A DNA stretch of 64,000 nt from Thiohalocapsa sp963698775 (GTDB taxonomy: Bacteria; Pseudomonadota; Gammaproteobacteria; Chromatiales; Chromatiaceae), in NCBI GenBank assembly GCA_963698775.1, contig CAVOSE010000076.1, positions 62,001 to 126,000 of the forward strand, in the 5' to 3' direction. The notes under the pieces were generated by a model, which saw nothing but the letters and a program-made list of their open reading frames with translations, did no database searches and was not told the origin of the DNA. Position numbers and translations under genes: made by a program. Of the stretch, positions 18,890 to 28,445 are shown piece by piece; the stretch's first letter is position 1, and each line of letters begins with the position of its first letter.

Positions 18890-19933
18890 ATGGGTCGGCG
18901 TCTAACCATTGCCCTCGATGCCATGGGGGGCGATCACGGGACCGATGCCGTGGTACCCGCGGCATTCAGCTATCTGCGGCGCTCCCGTGATGTCGATTTG
19001 GTCTTGGTCGGTCGCCAGGACGAGCTCAACCCGCTGCTTCAGGTCGGTAAACTCAGCGCGGACGCCCGGTGCCGGGTTCGGGTTCACCATTCCTCCCAAG
19101 TAGTGGGTATGGACGAGTCGCCATCCAAGGCCCTGCGTGGCAAGAAGGACTCGTCCATGCGTGTCGCGATCGACTTGGTCAAATCGGGCGTTGCCGATGC
19201 CTGTGTCAGTGCCGGTAATACCGGCGCGTTAATGGCGACGGCCCGCTTCGTGCTCAAGACCTTGCCGCATGTGGATCGTCCGGCCATCATTAGCGCGATC
19301 CCCTCCGTTGGCGGCTGTACGCATGTGCTCGACCTCGGCGCCAATGTGGATTGCAGCGCGGCGCAGTTGTTTCAGTTCGCGGTCATGGGGAGCGAGTTGG
19401 TGCGCGCCGTACAGGGTGTTGCGCGGCCGACGGTCGGGCTGCTGAATATCGGCGAGGAAGAGATCAAGGGCAACGACCAGGTCCGGCAGGCCCACGAACT
19501 CATCCTCGCCAGCTCGTTGAATTACGTCGGCTACGTCGAGGGCGACGACATCTTCATGGGTGGCGTCGACGTGGTGGTCGCCGACGGTTTTGTCGGCAAC
19601 GTGGCCCTGAAGAGCAGCGAAGGTGTGGCTAAGCTGATGTCGCACATGCTCGGACAGCATTTTCGCAAGAATCTACTGACTCGCTCCGCCGCCATTGTGG
19701 CGCTGCCGGTCTTGAAGGCCTTCAAGCGAGACGTCGACCCACGCCAGTACAATGGCGCGAGCCTCGTCGGGCTCCGTGGTATCGTCATTAAGAGCCACGG
19801 GGGCGCGGACCAGTTCGCCTTCGAGCAAGCCATTCACATTGCCAAGAAAGAGATACATGCCAATGTCATCGAACGCATCGAGCAAGAGGTGAGCGCGCAC
19901 CTCGGCGACTGGCGCGAAAGGGCCATGGCGTGA
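18890..19933 (+). CDS. plsX: Phosphate acyltransferase PlsX
   Basis: Makes acyl-phosphate from acyl-ACP for phospholipid synthesis. Motifs include LTIALDAMGGDHGTDAVVPA, KDSSMRVAIDLVKSG, SAGNTGALMATA and DGFVGNVALKSSEG. ATG 18890 follows a GACAGGAG site and gives the standard start MGRRLTIALDAMGGD; the open frame upstream to 18794 is unlikely to be translated. The stop overlaps the GTG of fabH. Confidence 0.96.
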   Translation: MGRRLTIALDAMGGDHGTDAVVPAAFSYLRRSRDVDLVLVGRQDELNPLLQVGKLSADARCRVRVHHSSQVVGMDESPSKALRGKKDSSMRVAIDLVKSGVADACVSAGNTGALMATARFVLKTLPHVDRPAIISAIPSVGGCTHVLDLGANVDCSAAQLFQFAVMGSELVRAVQGVARPTVGLLNIGEEEIKGNDQVRQAHELILASSLNYVGYVEGDDIFMGGVDVVVADGFVGNVALKSSEGVAKLMSHMLGQHFRKNLLTRSAAIVALPVLKAFKRDVDPRQYNGASLVGLRGIVIKSHGGADQFAFEQAIHIAKKEIHANVIERIEQEVSAHLGDWRERAMA

Positions 19934-20889
19934 GCATCTATTCGCGCATCCTTGGCACCGGTGGTTATCTACCGGCGAAGGTGGTCACCAATCAAGAGCT
20001 TGAGCGCTCGGTAGACACGACCGATGCTTGGATCCGGGAGCGCACCGGTATCCGCCAGCGACACATCGTCAGCGATGGCGAGACCTGCGTCGATCTGGCG
20101 GAGGCCGCTGCGCGCCGTGCCATTGATGCAGCTGGCATCGTCCCGGCAGACATCGACCTGATCGTGATGGCGACAACGACGCCCGACCAGACCTTTCCCA
20201 GCAGCGCTTGCCTGTTGCAGCACCGCCTGGACATCCATGGCTGCCCGGCATTCGACGTGCAGGCGGTTTGCACCGGTTTCATCTATGCGCTGGGGATTGC
20301 CGACAAGTTTATCCGTTGCGGCAGTGCCACCAAGGCGCTGGTGCTGGGAGCGGAGACCTTTTCTCGCATCATCGACTGGACCGACCGCGGTACCTGTGTC
20401 CTGTTCGGCGATGGCGCTGGCGCGGTCGTGATCGGTGCCCACGATGAGCCTGGCATCATCTCGTCCTGTCTGCACGCGGACGGCGCCTACCGTGAACTGC
20501 TGCAGGTGCCGGCCGGCATCGGAAATGGTGGCAATGGCTCGCCCTATGTCGAGATGAAGGGCAATGAGGTGTTTCGCGTCGCCGTGACCACCCTCGGTCG
20601 AATCGTCGACGAGACCTTGAATGCCAACGGCATGACCCGTGCCGATATCGACTGGCTGGTGCCTCACCAGGCCAACATGCGCATCATTCAGGCCACCGCC
20701 CGCAAGCTCGATCTGCCGATGGAACAGGTCGTCGTGACCGTCGATTCCCACGGCAACACCTCCGCCGCGTCTGTCCCGCTCGCCTTCGATCAGGCCGTAC
20801 GTGACGGTCGCATCCAGCGCGGACAAAATGTGCTCATGGAGGCCTTCGGCGGCGGCTTCACTTGGGGCTCCGTCCTGCTTCGCTATTGA
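19930..20889 (+). CDS. fabH: Beta-ketoacyl-ACP synthase III
   Basis: Starts fatty-acid chains by condensing acetyl-CoA with malonyl-ACP. The catalytic triad is visible: Cys in FDVQAVCTGFIYAL, His in WLVPHQANMRI and Asn in DSHGNTSAASVP. The length of 319 residues is normal. The GTG start overlaps the plsX stop by four bases. Confidence 0.97.
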   Translation: MSIYSRILGTGGYLPAKVVTNQELERSVDTTDAWIRERTGIRQRHIVSDGETCVDLAEAAARRAIDAAGIVPADIDLIVMATTTPDQTFPSSACLLQHRLDIHGCPAFDVQAVCTGFIYALGIADKFIRCGSATKALVLGAETFSRIIDWTDRGTCVLFGDGAGAVVIGAHDEPGIISSCLHADGAYRELLQVPAGIGNGGNGSPYVEMKGNEVFRVAVTTLGRIVDETLNANGMTRADIDWLVPHQANMRIIQATARKLDLPMEQVVVTVDSHGNTSAASVPLAFDQAVRDGRIQRGQNVLMEAFGGGFTWGSVLLRY

Positions 20890-20901
20890 TTGACCTTGTC
20901 G

Positions 20902-21849
20902 ATGACTGATCCCACGCTTGCTTTCGTCTTCCCCGGTCAGGGCTCACAGTCCGTCGGCATGCTCGACGACCTGGCCGAAGCATTCCCCATGGTCCGAGAC
21001 ACCTTCACGGAGGCCTCCGACGTGCTCGGTCAGGACCTTTGGACCTTGGTCAGCCAAGGCCCTGAGGAGGCACTGGACCAAACCGAGAACACGCAGCCGG
21101 CCATGCTCACGGCCTCCGTCGCCATTTGGCGCTGTTGGCGGGCCCAGGGTGGTGCGTTGCCGTCGGTGATGGCCGGGCATAGCCTTGGCGAATACTCCGC
21201 GCTGGTCTGCGGCGGTGTGCTTGCGTTCACCGACGCGGTGGCGTTGGTGGCCGAGCGCGCCCGACTGATGCAAGCCGCGGTGCCGAAGGGCAAGGGCGCG
21301 ATGGCGGCCCTGCTCGGGCTCGACGACCCGGCCGTGCTGGCATTGTGCCGAGACCAGGCTGGCGAGCAGGTGCTGGAGGCGGTGAATTTCAACGCCCCTG
21401 GGCAAGTCGTTATCGGCGGTGACCGCGACGCGGTTGAGCGCGGTATCGACGCGGCCAAGTCGGTTGGCGCGAAGCGAGCCATCATGCTGGCGATGAGCGT
21501 CCCTTCCCATTGCGCGTTGATGCGCAACGCCGCGGCCGCCCTGTCCGAGCGCTTGACCGCGTTACAGGTCAACATGCCCGCGGTGGATGTACTGCACAAT
21601 GTGAACGCGGCCTCTGCCGGGTCGCAGGAAGAGCTTCGCGCGCTGATGGAACGGCAACTCTATCGACCGGTCCGTTGGGTCGACACCGTGCGGGCCATGG
21701 CTGAGCGCGGCGTGACGACAGCGATCGAATGCGGGCCTGGCAAGGTACTGGCTGGTCTCGGTAAACGTATCGACAAGCGTATCCAGTTCTTGCCGGTGTT
21801 CGACCGTGCCGGCATGACCAAGGCCTTGGAGGCGACAGCAGATGCTTGA
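20902..21849 (+). CDS. fabD: Malonyl-CoA:ACP transacylase
   Basis: Loads malonyl onto ACP. The N-terminal LAFVFPGQGSQSVGML oxyanion region, the nucleophile in GHSLGEYSALV and the late IECGPGKVLAGLGKRI are intact. ATG 20902 is preferred to the TTG at 20890 because it gives the usual MTDPTLAFVFPGQG start. The end overlaps fabG by eight bases. Confidence 0.96.
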   Translation: MTDPTLAFVFPGQGSQSVGMLDDLAEAFPMVRDTFTEASDVLGQDLWTLVSQGPEEALDQTENTQPAMLTASVAIWRCWRAQGGALPSVMAGHSLGEYSALVCGGVLAFTDAVALVAERARLMQAAVPKGKGAMAALLGLDDPAVLALCRDQAGEQVLEAVNFNAPGQVVIGGDRDAVERGIDAAKSVGAKRAIMLAMSVPSHCALMRNAAAALSERLTALQVNMPAVDVLHNVNAASAGSQEELRALMERQLYRPVRWVDTVRAMAERGVTTAIECGPGKVLAGLGKRIDKRIQFLPVFDRAGMTKALEATADA

Positions 21850-22585
21850 AGGTGAAATTGCATTAGTGACCGGCGCCAGCCGTGGTATCGGTCGCGCCAT
21901 CGCAGAGGCGCTGCTGGCGCAGGGGGCGGCGGTGGCCGGCACCGCAACGACGGATGCTGGTGCCGAGCGCATCGCGGCCGAACTGTCCGGCCAGGACCGG
22001 CGGGTGCTCGGGCTGCGGCTCGACGTCACCGATTCGGCGTCCGTCGACGCAGCGCTGGGAACCATCGGCGATGCATTCGGTGCCGCCCCGGGGATTCTGG
22101 TCAACAACGCTGGTATCACGCGCGATAACCTGCTCATGCGCATGAAGGACGCGGAGTGGGGCGACGTCATCGATACGAATCTGACTTCGATCTACCGCCT
22201 GTGCAAGGCCTGTCTGCGCCCGATGACCAAGGCACGCAAAGGCCGCATCATCAATATCGCTTCGGTGGTCGGGGCTTCCGGCAACGCTGGCCAGACCAAC
22301 TATGCCGCGGCCAAGGCGGGCATGATCGGCTTCTCCAAATCCTTGGCGCGCGAGGTCGGCTCGCGAGGAATCACGGTCAATTGCGTCGCGCCCGGGTTCA
22401 TCGATACCGACATGACGCGGGAGTTGTCGGACGATCAGCGTAGCGCGCTACTTGGCAGTATCCCGCTCGGGCGGCTTGGGCAGCCCGCCGAAATCGCTTC
22501 TGTCGTCGCCTTCCTGGCGTCTCCCGCGGCCGCGTACGTGACCGGCGAAACGCTGCACGTCAACGGCGGCATGTACATGGGATAG
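21842..22585 (+). CDS. fabG: 3-oxoacyl-ACP reductase FabG
   Basis: NADPH-dependent short-chain dehydrogenase of the fatty-acid cycle. TGASRGIGRAIAEALL binds the cofactor; NNAGITRDNLLMRM and the catalytic Ser and YAAAKAG motif follow. The C-terminal GETLHVNGGMYMG is typical. The ATG lies within the end of fabD, so translation is likely coupled. Confidence 0.97.
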   Translation: MLEGEIALVTGASRGIGRAIAEALLAQGAAVAGTATTDAGAERIAAELSGQDRRVLGLRLDVTDSASVDAALGTIGDAFGAAPGILVNNAGITRDNLLMRMKDAEWGDVIDTNLTSIYRLCKACLRPMTKARKGRIINIASVVGASGNAGQTNYAAAKAGMIGFSKSLAREVGSRGITVNCVAPGFIDTDMTRELSDDQRSALLGSIPLGRLGQPAEIASVVAFLASPAAAYVTGETLHVNGGMYMG

Positions 22586-22650
22586 TTTCTAGAAATAAAA
22601 AAGATTTGAAAACAGTCGGTTGCTAATTTCCCTTAATTGTTATTCGAGCT

Positions 22651-22678
22651 TTTAAGGGTTGGCTTTTGTCTCTAAAAT
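22651..22678 (+). promoter_or_regulatory. Possible acpP promoter
   Basis: The 147-base fabG-acpP gap is AT-rich. TTTAAG (22651-22656) and TAAAAT (22673-22678) are 16 bases apart, ending about 55 bases before acpP. A separate promoter would fit the high demand for ACP; the -35 is weak. Confidence 0.35.
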
Positions 22679-22732
22679 ACGCCGGTCGCCTCACACAGTG
22701 CGATCTGTCCATAACCAGAGGGTTAAAACACA

Positions 22733-22969
22733 ATGAGCAGCGTTGAAGATCGAGTTCGGAAGATTGTCGTCGAACAACTGGGCGTCAAGGAAGACGAGGT
22801 TAGTGCCGAGTCGTCGTTTGTCGATGACCTGGGTGCTGATTCCCTAGATACCGTGGAATTGGTCATGGCGCTCGAAGAGGAATTCGAAACCGAGATCCCC
22901 GACGAAGACGCAGAGAAGATTACGACGGTCAAGCAGGCCATCGACTATATCAACGAGCACATGAGCTGA
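22733..22969 (+). CDS. acpP: Acyl carrier protein
   Basis: A 78-residue acidic four-helix protein carrying growing fatty acids. The phosphopantetheine attachment Ser lies in DDLGADSLDTVELVMALEEE. The sequence is nearly identical to the proteobacterial consensus. Confidence 0.98.
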   Translation: MSSVEDRVRKIVVEQLGVKEDEVSAESSFVDDLGADSLDTVELVMALEEEFETEIPDEDAEKITTVKQAIDYINEHMS

Positions 22970-23095
22970 GGCGGCTCGACCAGGACGATCAGGCGGACCC
23001 CGCCCGGACAGTCGGCATTGTCTCGCCGGCGCCGGCGGAGGTACGCATGGCCGACCGACACAGTGCAGCGCCGGCAATCAATCGAGAGGTGAGTC

Positions 23096-24334
23096 ATGGC
23101 AGGTAGAAGGGTTGTCGTCACCGGTGTGGGCATCGTTGCCCCGGTCGGGCTCGACGTTAGGTCCGCCTGGGAGAGTATTCTCGCTGGCCGCAGCGGGATT
23201 CAGCCAATCACGCATTTCGACGTGGCGCCCTTCAACACCCGGTTCGGAGGTCCGATCTACGGCTTCGATCCGACCCAATACGTCTCCAAGAAGGAGGCGC
23301 GCAAAATGGATGCGTTCATTCACTATGGCGTTGCGGCGGGTACCCAGGCTATCGAGGATTCCGGTCTGCCCATTACCGACGAAAACCGCAAGCGCATCGG
23401 CGTCGCCATTGGCTCCGGCATTGGCGGCATCACTGGTATCGAAAACAACTACGCCGCCTACCGGGACGGAGGCCCGCGGAAGATCTCTCCGTTCTTCGTC
23501 CCCGCCAATATCGTTAATATGGTTGCCGGTGACCTGTCGATCAAGTACGGGCTGAAGGGTCCGAACTTCTCGATCGTCTCCGCCTGCAGCACGGGCACGC
23601 ACAATATCGGCGAGGCTGCGTATATGATTCGACACGGCATCGTCGACGCGATGGTCGCCGGCGGCGCCGAGATGGCGACCTCACCCGTCGGCCTCGGTGG
23701 CTTTTCGGCAGCCCGGGCATTGTCCACACGGAACGACGACCCGCAGCGTGCGAGTCGTCCCTTCGACAAGGATCGTGACGGTTTCGTGCTCAGTGATGGG
23801 GCCGGTGTGATGGTACTCGAGGAGTACGAGGCGGCGAAGGCGCGCAACGCAAATATCTACGCGGAGATTGTGGGTATCGGCATGAATTCCGATGCTTACC
23901 ACATGACCGCACCCTCTGAGAATGGTGAGGGTGCGAGTGATTGTATGCTGCTGGCGCTGCAGGATGCGGGTCTCAACGTCGACGCCATCGACTACATCAA
24001 TGCGCACGGCACCTCGACCCCCGCCGGCGACATCGCCGAGACCAAGGGGATCAAGCGAGCCTTCGGTGAACAAGCCTACAAGCTCGCCGTCAGTTCCACC
24101 AAGTCGATGACCGGTCATATGCTGGGAGCAGCGGGCGGGGCCGAAGCGATCTTCAGCGTGTTGGCGATCCGCGATCAGGTTGCGCCGCCCACCATCAACT
24201 ACGAAACCCCTGATCCCGACTGCGATCTCGACTGTGTGCCGAACACGGCTCGCGACTTGAAGATCGATTATGCGCTGAGCAACTCTTTCGGCTTCGGCGG
24301 CACTAACGGCACCTTGGTTTTCAAGCGCCTTTGA
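23096..24334 (+). CDS. fabF: Beta-ketoacyl-ACP synthase II
   Basis: Elongating condensing enzyme. The Cys-His-His triad is visible in SIVSACSTGTHNIG, NAHGTSTPAGDIAE and SMTGHMLGAAGG, and FGFGGTNGTLVFKRL ends the protein. Its 412 residues are typical. It lies 126 bases after acpP; the gap holds nothing recognisable. Confidence 0.97.
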   Translation: MAGRRVVVTGVGIVAPVGLDVRSAWESILAGRSGIQPITHFDVAPFNTRFGGPIYGFDPTQYVSKKEARKMDAFIHYGVAAGTQAIEDSGLPITDENRKRIGVAIGSGIGGITGIENNYAAYRDGGPRKISPFFVPANIVNMVAGDLSIKYGLKGPNFSIVSACSTGTHNIGEAAYMIRHGIVDAMVAGGAEMATSPVGLGGFSAARALSTRNDDPQRASRPFDKDRDGFVLSDGAGVMVLEEYEAAKARNANIYAEIVGIGMNSDAYHMTAPSENGEGASDCMLLALQDAGLNVDAIDYINAHGTSTPAGDIAETKGIKRAFGEQAYKLAVSSTKSMTGHMLGAAGGAEAIFSVLAIRDQVAPPTINYETPDPDCDLDCVPNTARDLKIDYALSNSFGFGGTNGTLVFKRL

Positions 24335-24372
24335 TCCCGGCCTCGCACCGGTCGATGCCCGGTGCAGCAAAC

Positions 24373-25287
24373 GTGTCCAAGGTGATCAACGACCGAGATG
24401 ACGCTGCCTTGGTGCCACGACGGGCATGGGTCAATGGTCGTGAACAGGCCGTCGTCGGCATTGGCGACCGAGGTCTACTCTATGGCGATGGCCTGTTCGA
24501 GACCATTGCGGTGCGTCAACAGGCACCGTGCCGATGGTCTGCGCATCTCGCGCGCTTGGATCGGGGTGCCGACCGGCTTGGGATCCCCCGAGCAGATCCG
24601 GTGCTACTGCGTGCCGAGGCGGATGCGCTGGTCGCTGGCATCGACCATGGCGTGTTGAGATTGACCCTAACCAGAGGGGAGGGCGGGCGTGGATACCGAC
24701 CGCCGATCGCACCCTGCCCGACGCGCATTCTGGCGCTGTATGCCAGTCCATCGACCAGACCGGCGAGTGAGTTGCCTGCTGGGACATCCAACCAAGGCGC
24801 GATCTCCTCGAAGGGCGTTGAGTTGACCGTCTGCCGGACGCGCCTCGGCGATAATCCCCAACTCGCGGGCATCAAACACCTTAACCGGTTGGAGCAGGTG
24901 CTTGCGCGCGCCGAATGGCAGGATCCGGGTATCATTGATGGCGTGATGACCGATAGTCGCGGATTCGCCGTATGCGGCACCATGACCAATCTATTCTTGG
25001 TCCATGACGACGGACTGGTGACACCCGCGCTTACCCGCTGTGGTGTTGAAGGTACCATCCGCGAATTGGTCTTTGAACGGTGCCGAGCGCTTAACATTCC
25101 GCTGGTCGAGCGGGACATCCAAGTCGCCGAGCTCTACCAGGCCAGGGGCCTTTTCGTGACCAACGCGCTGCTCGGGCTGCTGCCTGTCGCGCGACTCGGT
25201 GCCAAGCGCTACGCGCTAGACGCCGTGCCAGCCGCGTTGGTCGAGCAAGTGCGGCACGTCGCTTTTGAGCCGGAGACGCAGACTTGA
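24373..25287 (+). CDS. pabC: Aminodeoxychorismate lyase
   Basis: PLP enzyme of fold type IV that releases pyruvate to make 4-aminobenzoate for folate. The family motifs are DRGLLYGDGLFETIAV, the PLP lysine in LAGIKHLNRLEQVLA and GTMTNLFLVHDDGLVTP. The GTG at 24373 gives a length close to E. coli PabC; TTG 24331 is the upstream limit. The stop overlaps the mltG start. It could in principle be another branched-chain-type transaminase, but the position after fabF supports pabC. Confidence 0.92.
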   Translation: MSKVINDRDDAALVPRRAWVNGREQAVVGIGDRGLLYGDGLFETIAVRQQAPCRWSAHLARLDRGADRLGIPRADPVLLRAEADALVAGIDHGVLRLTLTRGEGGRGYRPPIAPCPTRILALYASPSTRPASELPAGTSNQGAISSKGVELTVCRTRLGDNPQLAGIKHLNRLEQVLARAEWQDPGIIDGVMTDSRGFAVCGTMTNLFLVHDDGLVTPALTRCGVEGTIRELVFERCRALNIPLVERDIQVAELYQARGLFVTNALLGLLPVARLGAKRYALDAVPAALVEQVRHVAFEPETQT

Positions 25288-26312
25288 AGAACATCCTCGC
25301 GACCCTCGTGATCTTGGGCCTGATCGGTGGCGGTGTCGCATGGGGGGGCTGGTCCTGGTATCAGCGGTTCCTCACGGAGCCCATTGCGCTCGAGCAGGAC
25401 ACGGCGTTGTTTAAGGTTCCCCAGGGCGCGACCCTGCGCGGCGTTGCCCATGATCTGGCCGATCGACGTTGGATTTCGAGCCGCTTCCTGTTCACGATGC
25501 TGGCCTATCAAACCAACCAGCAGGAGTCGATCAAGGCCGGTGAATACGCCGTTACGGCCGGCATGTTGCCGACCGACCTGCTGGACCTCCTCACCAGCGG
25601 CAAGTCCGTCCAGTTCCCGGTCACCTTCATTCCCGGCATTACCTTCCGCGAGGCGCTAAAGCGGGTATCCGAGTCTGACGTATTCGATATCGAGGTCTCG
25701 GAATTGCCTACCGAGGCGTTGCTGCAGCGGATCGGGATCGAGGACGAAAATCCCGAGGGTTGGTTGTTCCCAGATACCTATCTGTTCGACCGGGGCACCA
25801 GTGACACCGAGATCCTCAGCCGAGCGCACCGACGGATGCGGGACGTGCTGGACGAGGAGTGGGCCAAGCGCGAGCCCGACTTGCCGCTGGAAACGCCCTA
25901 TCAGGCGCTGATTCTGGCGTCCATCGTCGAAAAAGAGACCGGGCTCGCCTCCGAGCGCCCGCAGATCGCCGGCGTCTTCGTGCGCCGTCTGCAGAAAGGC
26001 ATGAAGCTGCAAACCGACCCAACAGTGATCTACGGCATGGGCGCCGACTACGACGGCAATATCCGGCGCGAAGACCTGACGCGGCCAACTCCTTACAACA
26101 CCTATGTCATCAAGGGCCTGCCGCCAACGCCGATCGCGCTCCCGGGGCGGGAGGCCATCAATGCCGTGCTGCATCCGGCGTCGGGTGAGGCGCTTTACTT
26201 CGTCGCCCGTGGCGATGGCAGTCACCACTTCTCCGCGACGCTCGATGAGCACAACTGCGCCGTGCGCCACTATCAGCTCAAACAGCCCTGCAAGTCGCTG
26301 GTGGAACAGTAG
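25284..26312 (+). CDS. mltG: Endolytic peptidoglycan transglycosylase MltG
   Basis: Inner-membrane YceG-like lytic transglycosylase that ends growing glycan strands. An N-terminal membrane helix (ATLVILGLIGGGVAWGGWSW) precedes a LysM-like segment and the catalytic domain. The conserved ASIVEKETGLASERPQIAGVFVRRL contains the catalytic Glu. TDPTVIYGMG and PYNTYVIKGLPPTPI are also present. The TTG start overlaps the pabC stop. Confidence 0.95.
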   Translation: MKNILATLVILGLIGGGVAWGGWSWYQRFLTEPIALEQDTALFKVPQGATLRGVAHDLADRRWISSRFLFTMLAYQTNQQESIKAGEYAVTAGMLPTDLLDLLTSGKSVQFPVTFIPGITFREALKRVSESDVFDIEVSELPTEALLQRIGIEDENPEGWLFPDTYLFDRGTSDTEILSRAHRRMRDVLDEEWAKREPDLPLETPYQALILASIVEKETGLASERPQIAGVFVRRLQKGMKLQTDPTVIYGMGADYDGNIRREDLTRPTPYNTYVIKGLPPTPIALPGREAINAVLHPASGEALYFVARGDGSHHFSATLDEHNCAVRHYQLKQPCKSLVEQ

Positions 26313-26315
26313 CTC

Positions 26316-27050
26316 GTGCGCGGGCGGTTCATCACGCTTGAGGGTGTCGAAGGGGCCGGAAAGTCCACCCAGCGCGACGTTGTGCATGCCGCTTTACTGC
26401 GGGCGGGCATCGATGTGACCCTGACGCGCGAGCCCGGCGGCTCTGACATCGCGGAGCGTATCCGGGCGCTACTGTTGGACAAGCGCAACCAGGGGATGGC
26501 TGCGGACGCCGAGTTGCTTTTGATGTTTGCTGCCCGGGCCGAACATCTGTGCAAGACGATCTTGCCGGCCCTGGAGGGCGGGTGCTGGGTGCTGTGCGAC
26601 CGCTTTACAGACGCCACCTATGCCTACCAGGGTGGTGGCAGGGGCCTGCAGCGGGAGCGCATCGCGGTGCTCGAGGAGTTTGTTCAAGGAGCGCTTCGCC
26701 CCGACCTCACTTTATGGTTCGATTTGCCCGCCGCAACCGGACTTGCGCGCGCGCTGGATCGCTCCGCGCCCGATCGCTTCGAGTCCGAGGCGGTTGCGTT
26801 CTTCGAGCGGGTCGGTGCCGAGTATCGGCGGATCGCCGATGCCGAGCCTTGCCGGGTGCGCCGGATCGACGCCGACCGCCCCCTGGATGCTGTCGCAGCG
26901 GATGTGCGCCGGCTCGTCGAACAATTCGTCCAGCAGTCCTTCGCTGGAGTCAGCGATCGCCTGAATCACGCGGTCGGGGGTGAGCCGGTCATCGAGCCCG
27001 CCAGCCCAGCCCCCGCCGACCTGTCCGATTCGCCGCGTCGAATGTCGTGA
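26316..27050 (+). CDS. tmk: Thymidylate kinase
   Basis: Phosphorylates dTMP. The P-loop GVEGAGKSTQ, the DR(F/Y/H) motif in CDRFTDATYAYQGGGRGL and TREPGG are present. The GTG start lies three bases after mltG. The C-terminus carries about 30 extra residues rich in Pro and Ser. The stop overlaps the GTG of holB. Confidence 0.96.
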   Translation: MRGRFITLEGVEGAGKSTQRDVVHAALLRAGIDVTLTREPGGSDIAERIRALLLDKRNQGMAADAELLLMFAARAEHLCKTILPALEGGCWVLCDRFTDATYAYQGGGRGLQRERIAVLEEFVQGALRPDLTLWFDLPAATGLARALDRSAPDRFESEAVAFFERVGAEYRRIADAEPCRVRRIDADRPLDAVAADVRRLVEQFVQQSFAGVSDRLNHAVGGEPVIEPASPAPADLSDSPRRMS

Positions 27051-28078
27051 ACCAGACACAAGCGCTGGCATTGTCGCCGTTCGAGCCCTTGCCCTGGTTG
27101 CAAACCCACTGGCAGCGGCTATGGCAGAGCCGTCGCGACGACCGGTTAGGGCACGCGTTGCTGCTGACCGGGCCGGCCGGGATCGGCAAGCGGCATTTTG
27201 CGGATTTGCTGGCGGCAGGGCTGATGTGTACACGGTCGGCCAACGACGGCTTGCCCTGCGGCACGTGCGCCGATTGTCAGTTGATTGCCGCGGGCAACCA
27301 CCCCGACCTCGTGCATTTGGGTCCTGATCCCGAATCGAAGAGCGGCGAGATCAAGGTCGATGCCGTGCGGGAGCTGTGCAGCAGGCAATCCCTAACGGCG
27401 AATCGCGGGCCGCGCGCCGTGTTACGGATCGCCCCGGCTGAGGCAATGAACCTCTTTGCCGCGAACAGCCTGTTGAAGACGTTGGAGGAACCGACGGATT
27501 CGACGCTGTTGATCCTGATCTCGGAAGACCCAAGCCGACTACCCGCGACGGTCCTCAGCCGTTGCCAGCGGCTGGCCATGTTGCCGCCCGACACGGCTAC
27601 CGCGGTCGCCTGGCTGTCCGAGCGGCTTGATAACCCAAGGCGTCGCGACCTCGCCCTGCTGTTGCGACTTGCGCATGATGCACCACTGCGGGTCTGGGCC
27701 GTGGCCGACGACCAATGGTTGGAACTGCGTAGCGACAGCTTTCGCCGTTTTCTTGCCATTGCGCAAGGGCGCGAAGACCCGGTGACGACCGCTGCTGCTT
27801 GGCAGCAACAGGAGGCCGCGCTAGTATTGGAGTGGCTAGGGGCTTGGATCAGTGACCTGTTGCGCATGGGTCACGACAGCCAGGCTGTTTATCTGAATAA
27901 CCCGGATCTGCGTGCGGAACTGGCCACGCTGACCATCAAGGTCAGCCCCATTGCCGCGCACCGCTTTCTACAACAGATCCTGCAGGCCAGGGCATTGGCG
28001 ACCTCCACTATCAACAAGCAATTGCTGTTCGAATCGCTACTGGTGCGCTGGGCGCGCTTGACGGCAAGGGCGAGGTGA
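27047..28078 (+). CDS. holB: DNA polymerase III delta-prime subunit
   Basis: Clamp-loader subunit. The P-loop-like GPAGIGKRHFADLLAAGL, the zinc module CGTCADCQLIAAGNHPD, VDAVRELCSRQSL and the sensor FAANSLLKTLEEP are visible. The GTGA overlap with tmk indicates coupled translation. Confidence 0.94.
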   Translation: MNQTQALALSPFEPLPWLQTHWQRLWQSRRDDRLGHALLLTGPAGIGKRHFADLLAAGLMCTRSANDGLPCGTCADCQLIAAGNHPDLVHLGPDPESKSGEIKVDAVRELCSRQSLTANRGPRAVLRIAPAEAMNLFAANSLLKTLEEPTDSTLLILISEDPSRLPATVLSRCQRLAMLPPDTATAVAWLSERLDNPRRRDLALLLRLAHDAPLRVWAVADDQWLELRSDSFRRFLAIAQGREDPVTTAAAWQQQEAALVLEWLGAWISDLLRMGHDSQAVYLNNPDLRAELATLTIKVSPIAAHRFLQQILQARALATSTINKQLLFESLLVRWARLTARAR

Positions 28079-28079
28079 C

Positions 28080-28439
28080 GTGGAATCAGAGCCGACAAGC
28101 ACTGGGCGCCAGCGTATTCTCAGCTTCTCTATTAAGGACAAGCAGGCCCTGTATGGCGCGTATATGCCGTTCGTAAAGAACGGCGGTCTGTTTATCCCGA
28201 CCACCAAACGCTATCGGCTGGGCGACGAACTGTTCTTGCTGCTGCACCTGATGGAAGAGAAAGAGCGCATTCCGGTTGCCGGCAAGGTGGTCTGGATTAC
28301 GCCCTTGGGCGCCGAGGGCAATCGCCAGGTCGGCGTGGGCATCCAGTTCAGCGATCAGGACAAGGGCGATGCCCGGCGCAAGATCGAGGAATACCTGGCC
28401 GGCGCGCTGGAAGGTGAGCGTCCGACCCACACCATGTAG
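28080..28439 (+). CDS. pilZ: PilZ-domain protein, type IV pilus regulator
   Basis: Small PilZ protein needed for type IV pilus assembly in relatives. LSFSIKDKQALYGAYMPFVKNGGLFIPT and GKVVWITP are typical of the canonical PilZ, which lacks the c-di-GMP-binding RxxxR motif. GTG 28080 lies one base after holB. The order holB-pilZ-tatD is as in Pseudomonas. Confidence 0.9.
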   Translation: MESEPTSTGRQRILSFSIKDKQALYGAYMPFVKNGGLFIPTTKRYRLGDELFLLLHLMEEKERIPVAGKVVWITPLGAEGNRQVGVGIQFSDQDKGDARRKIEEYLAGALEGERPTHTM

Positions 28440-28445
28440 TTCATT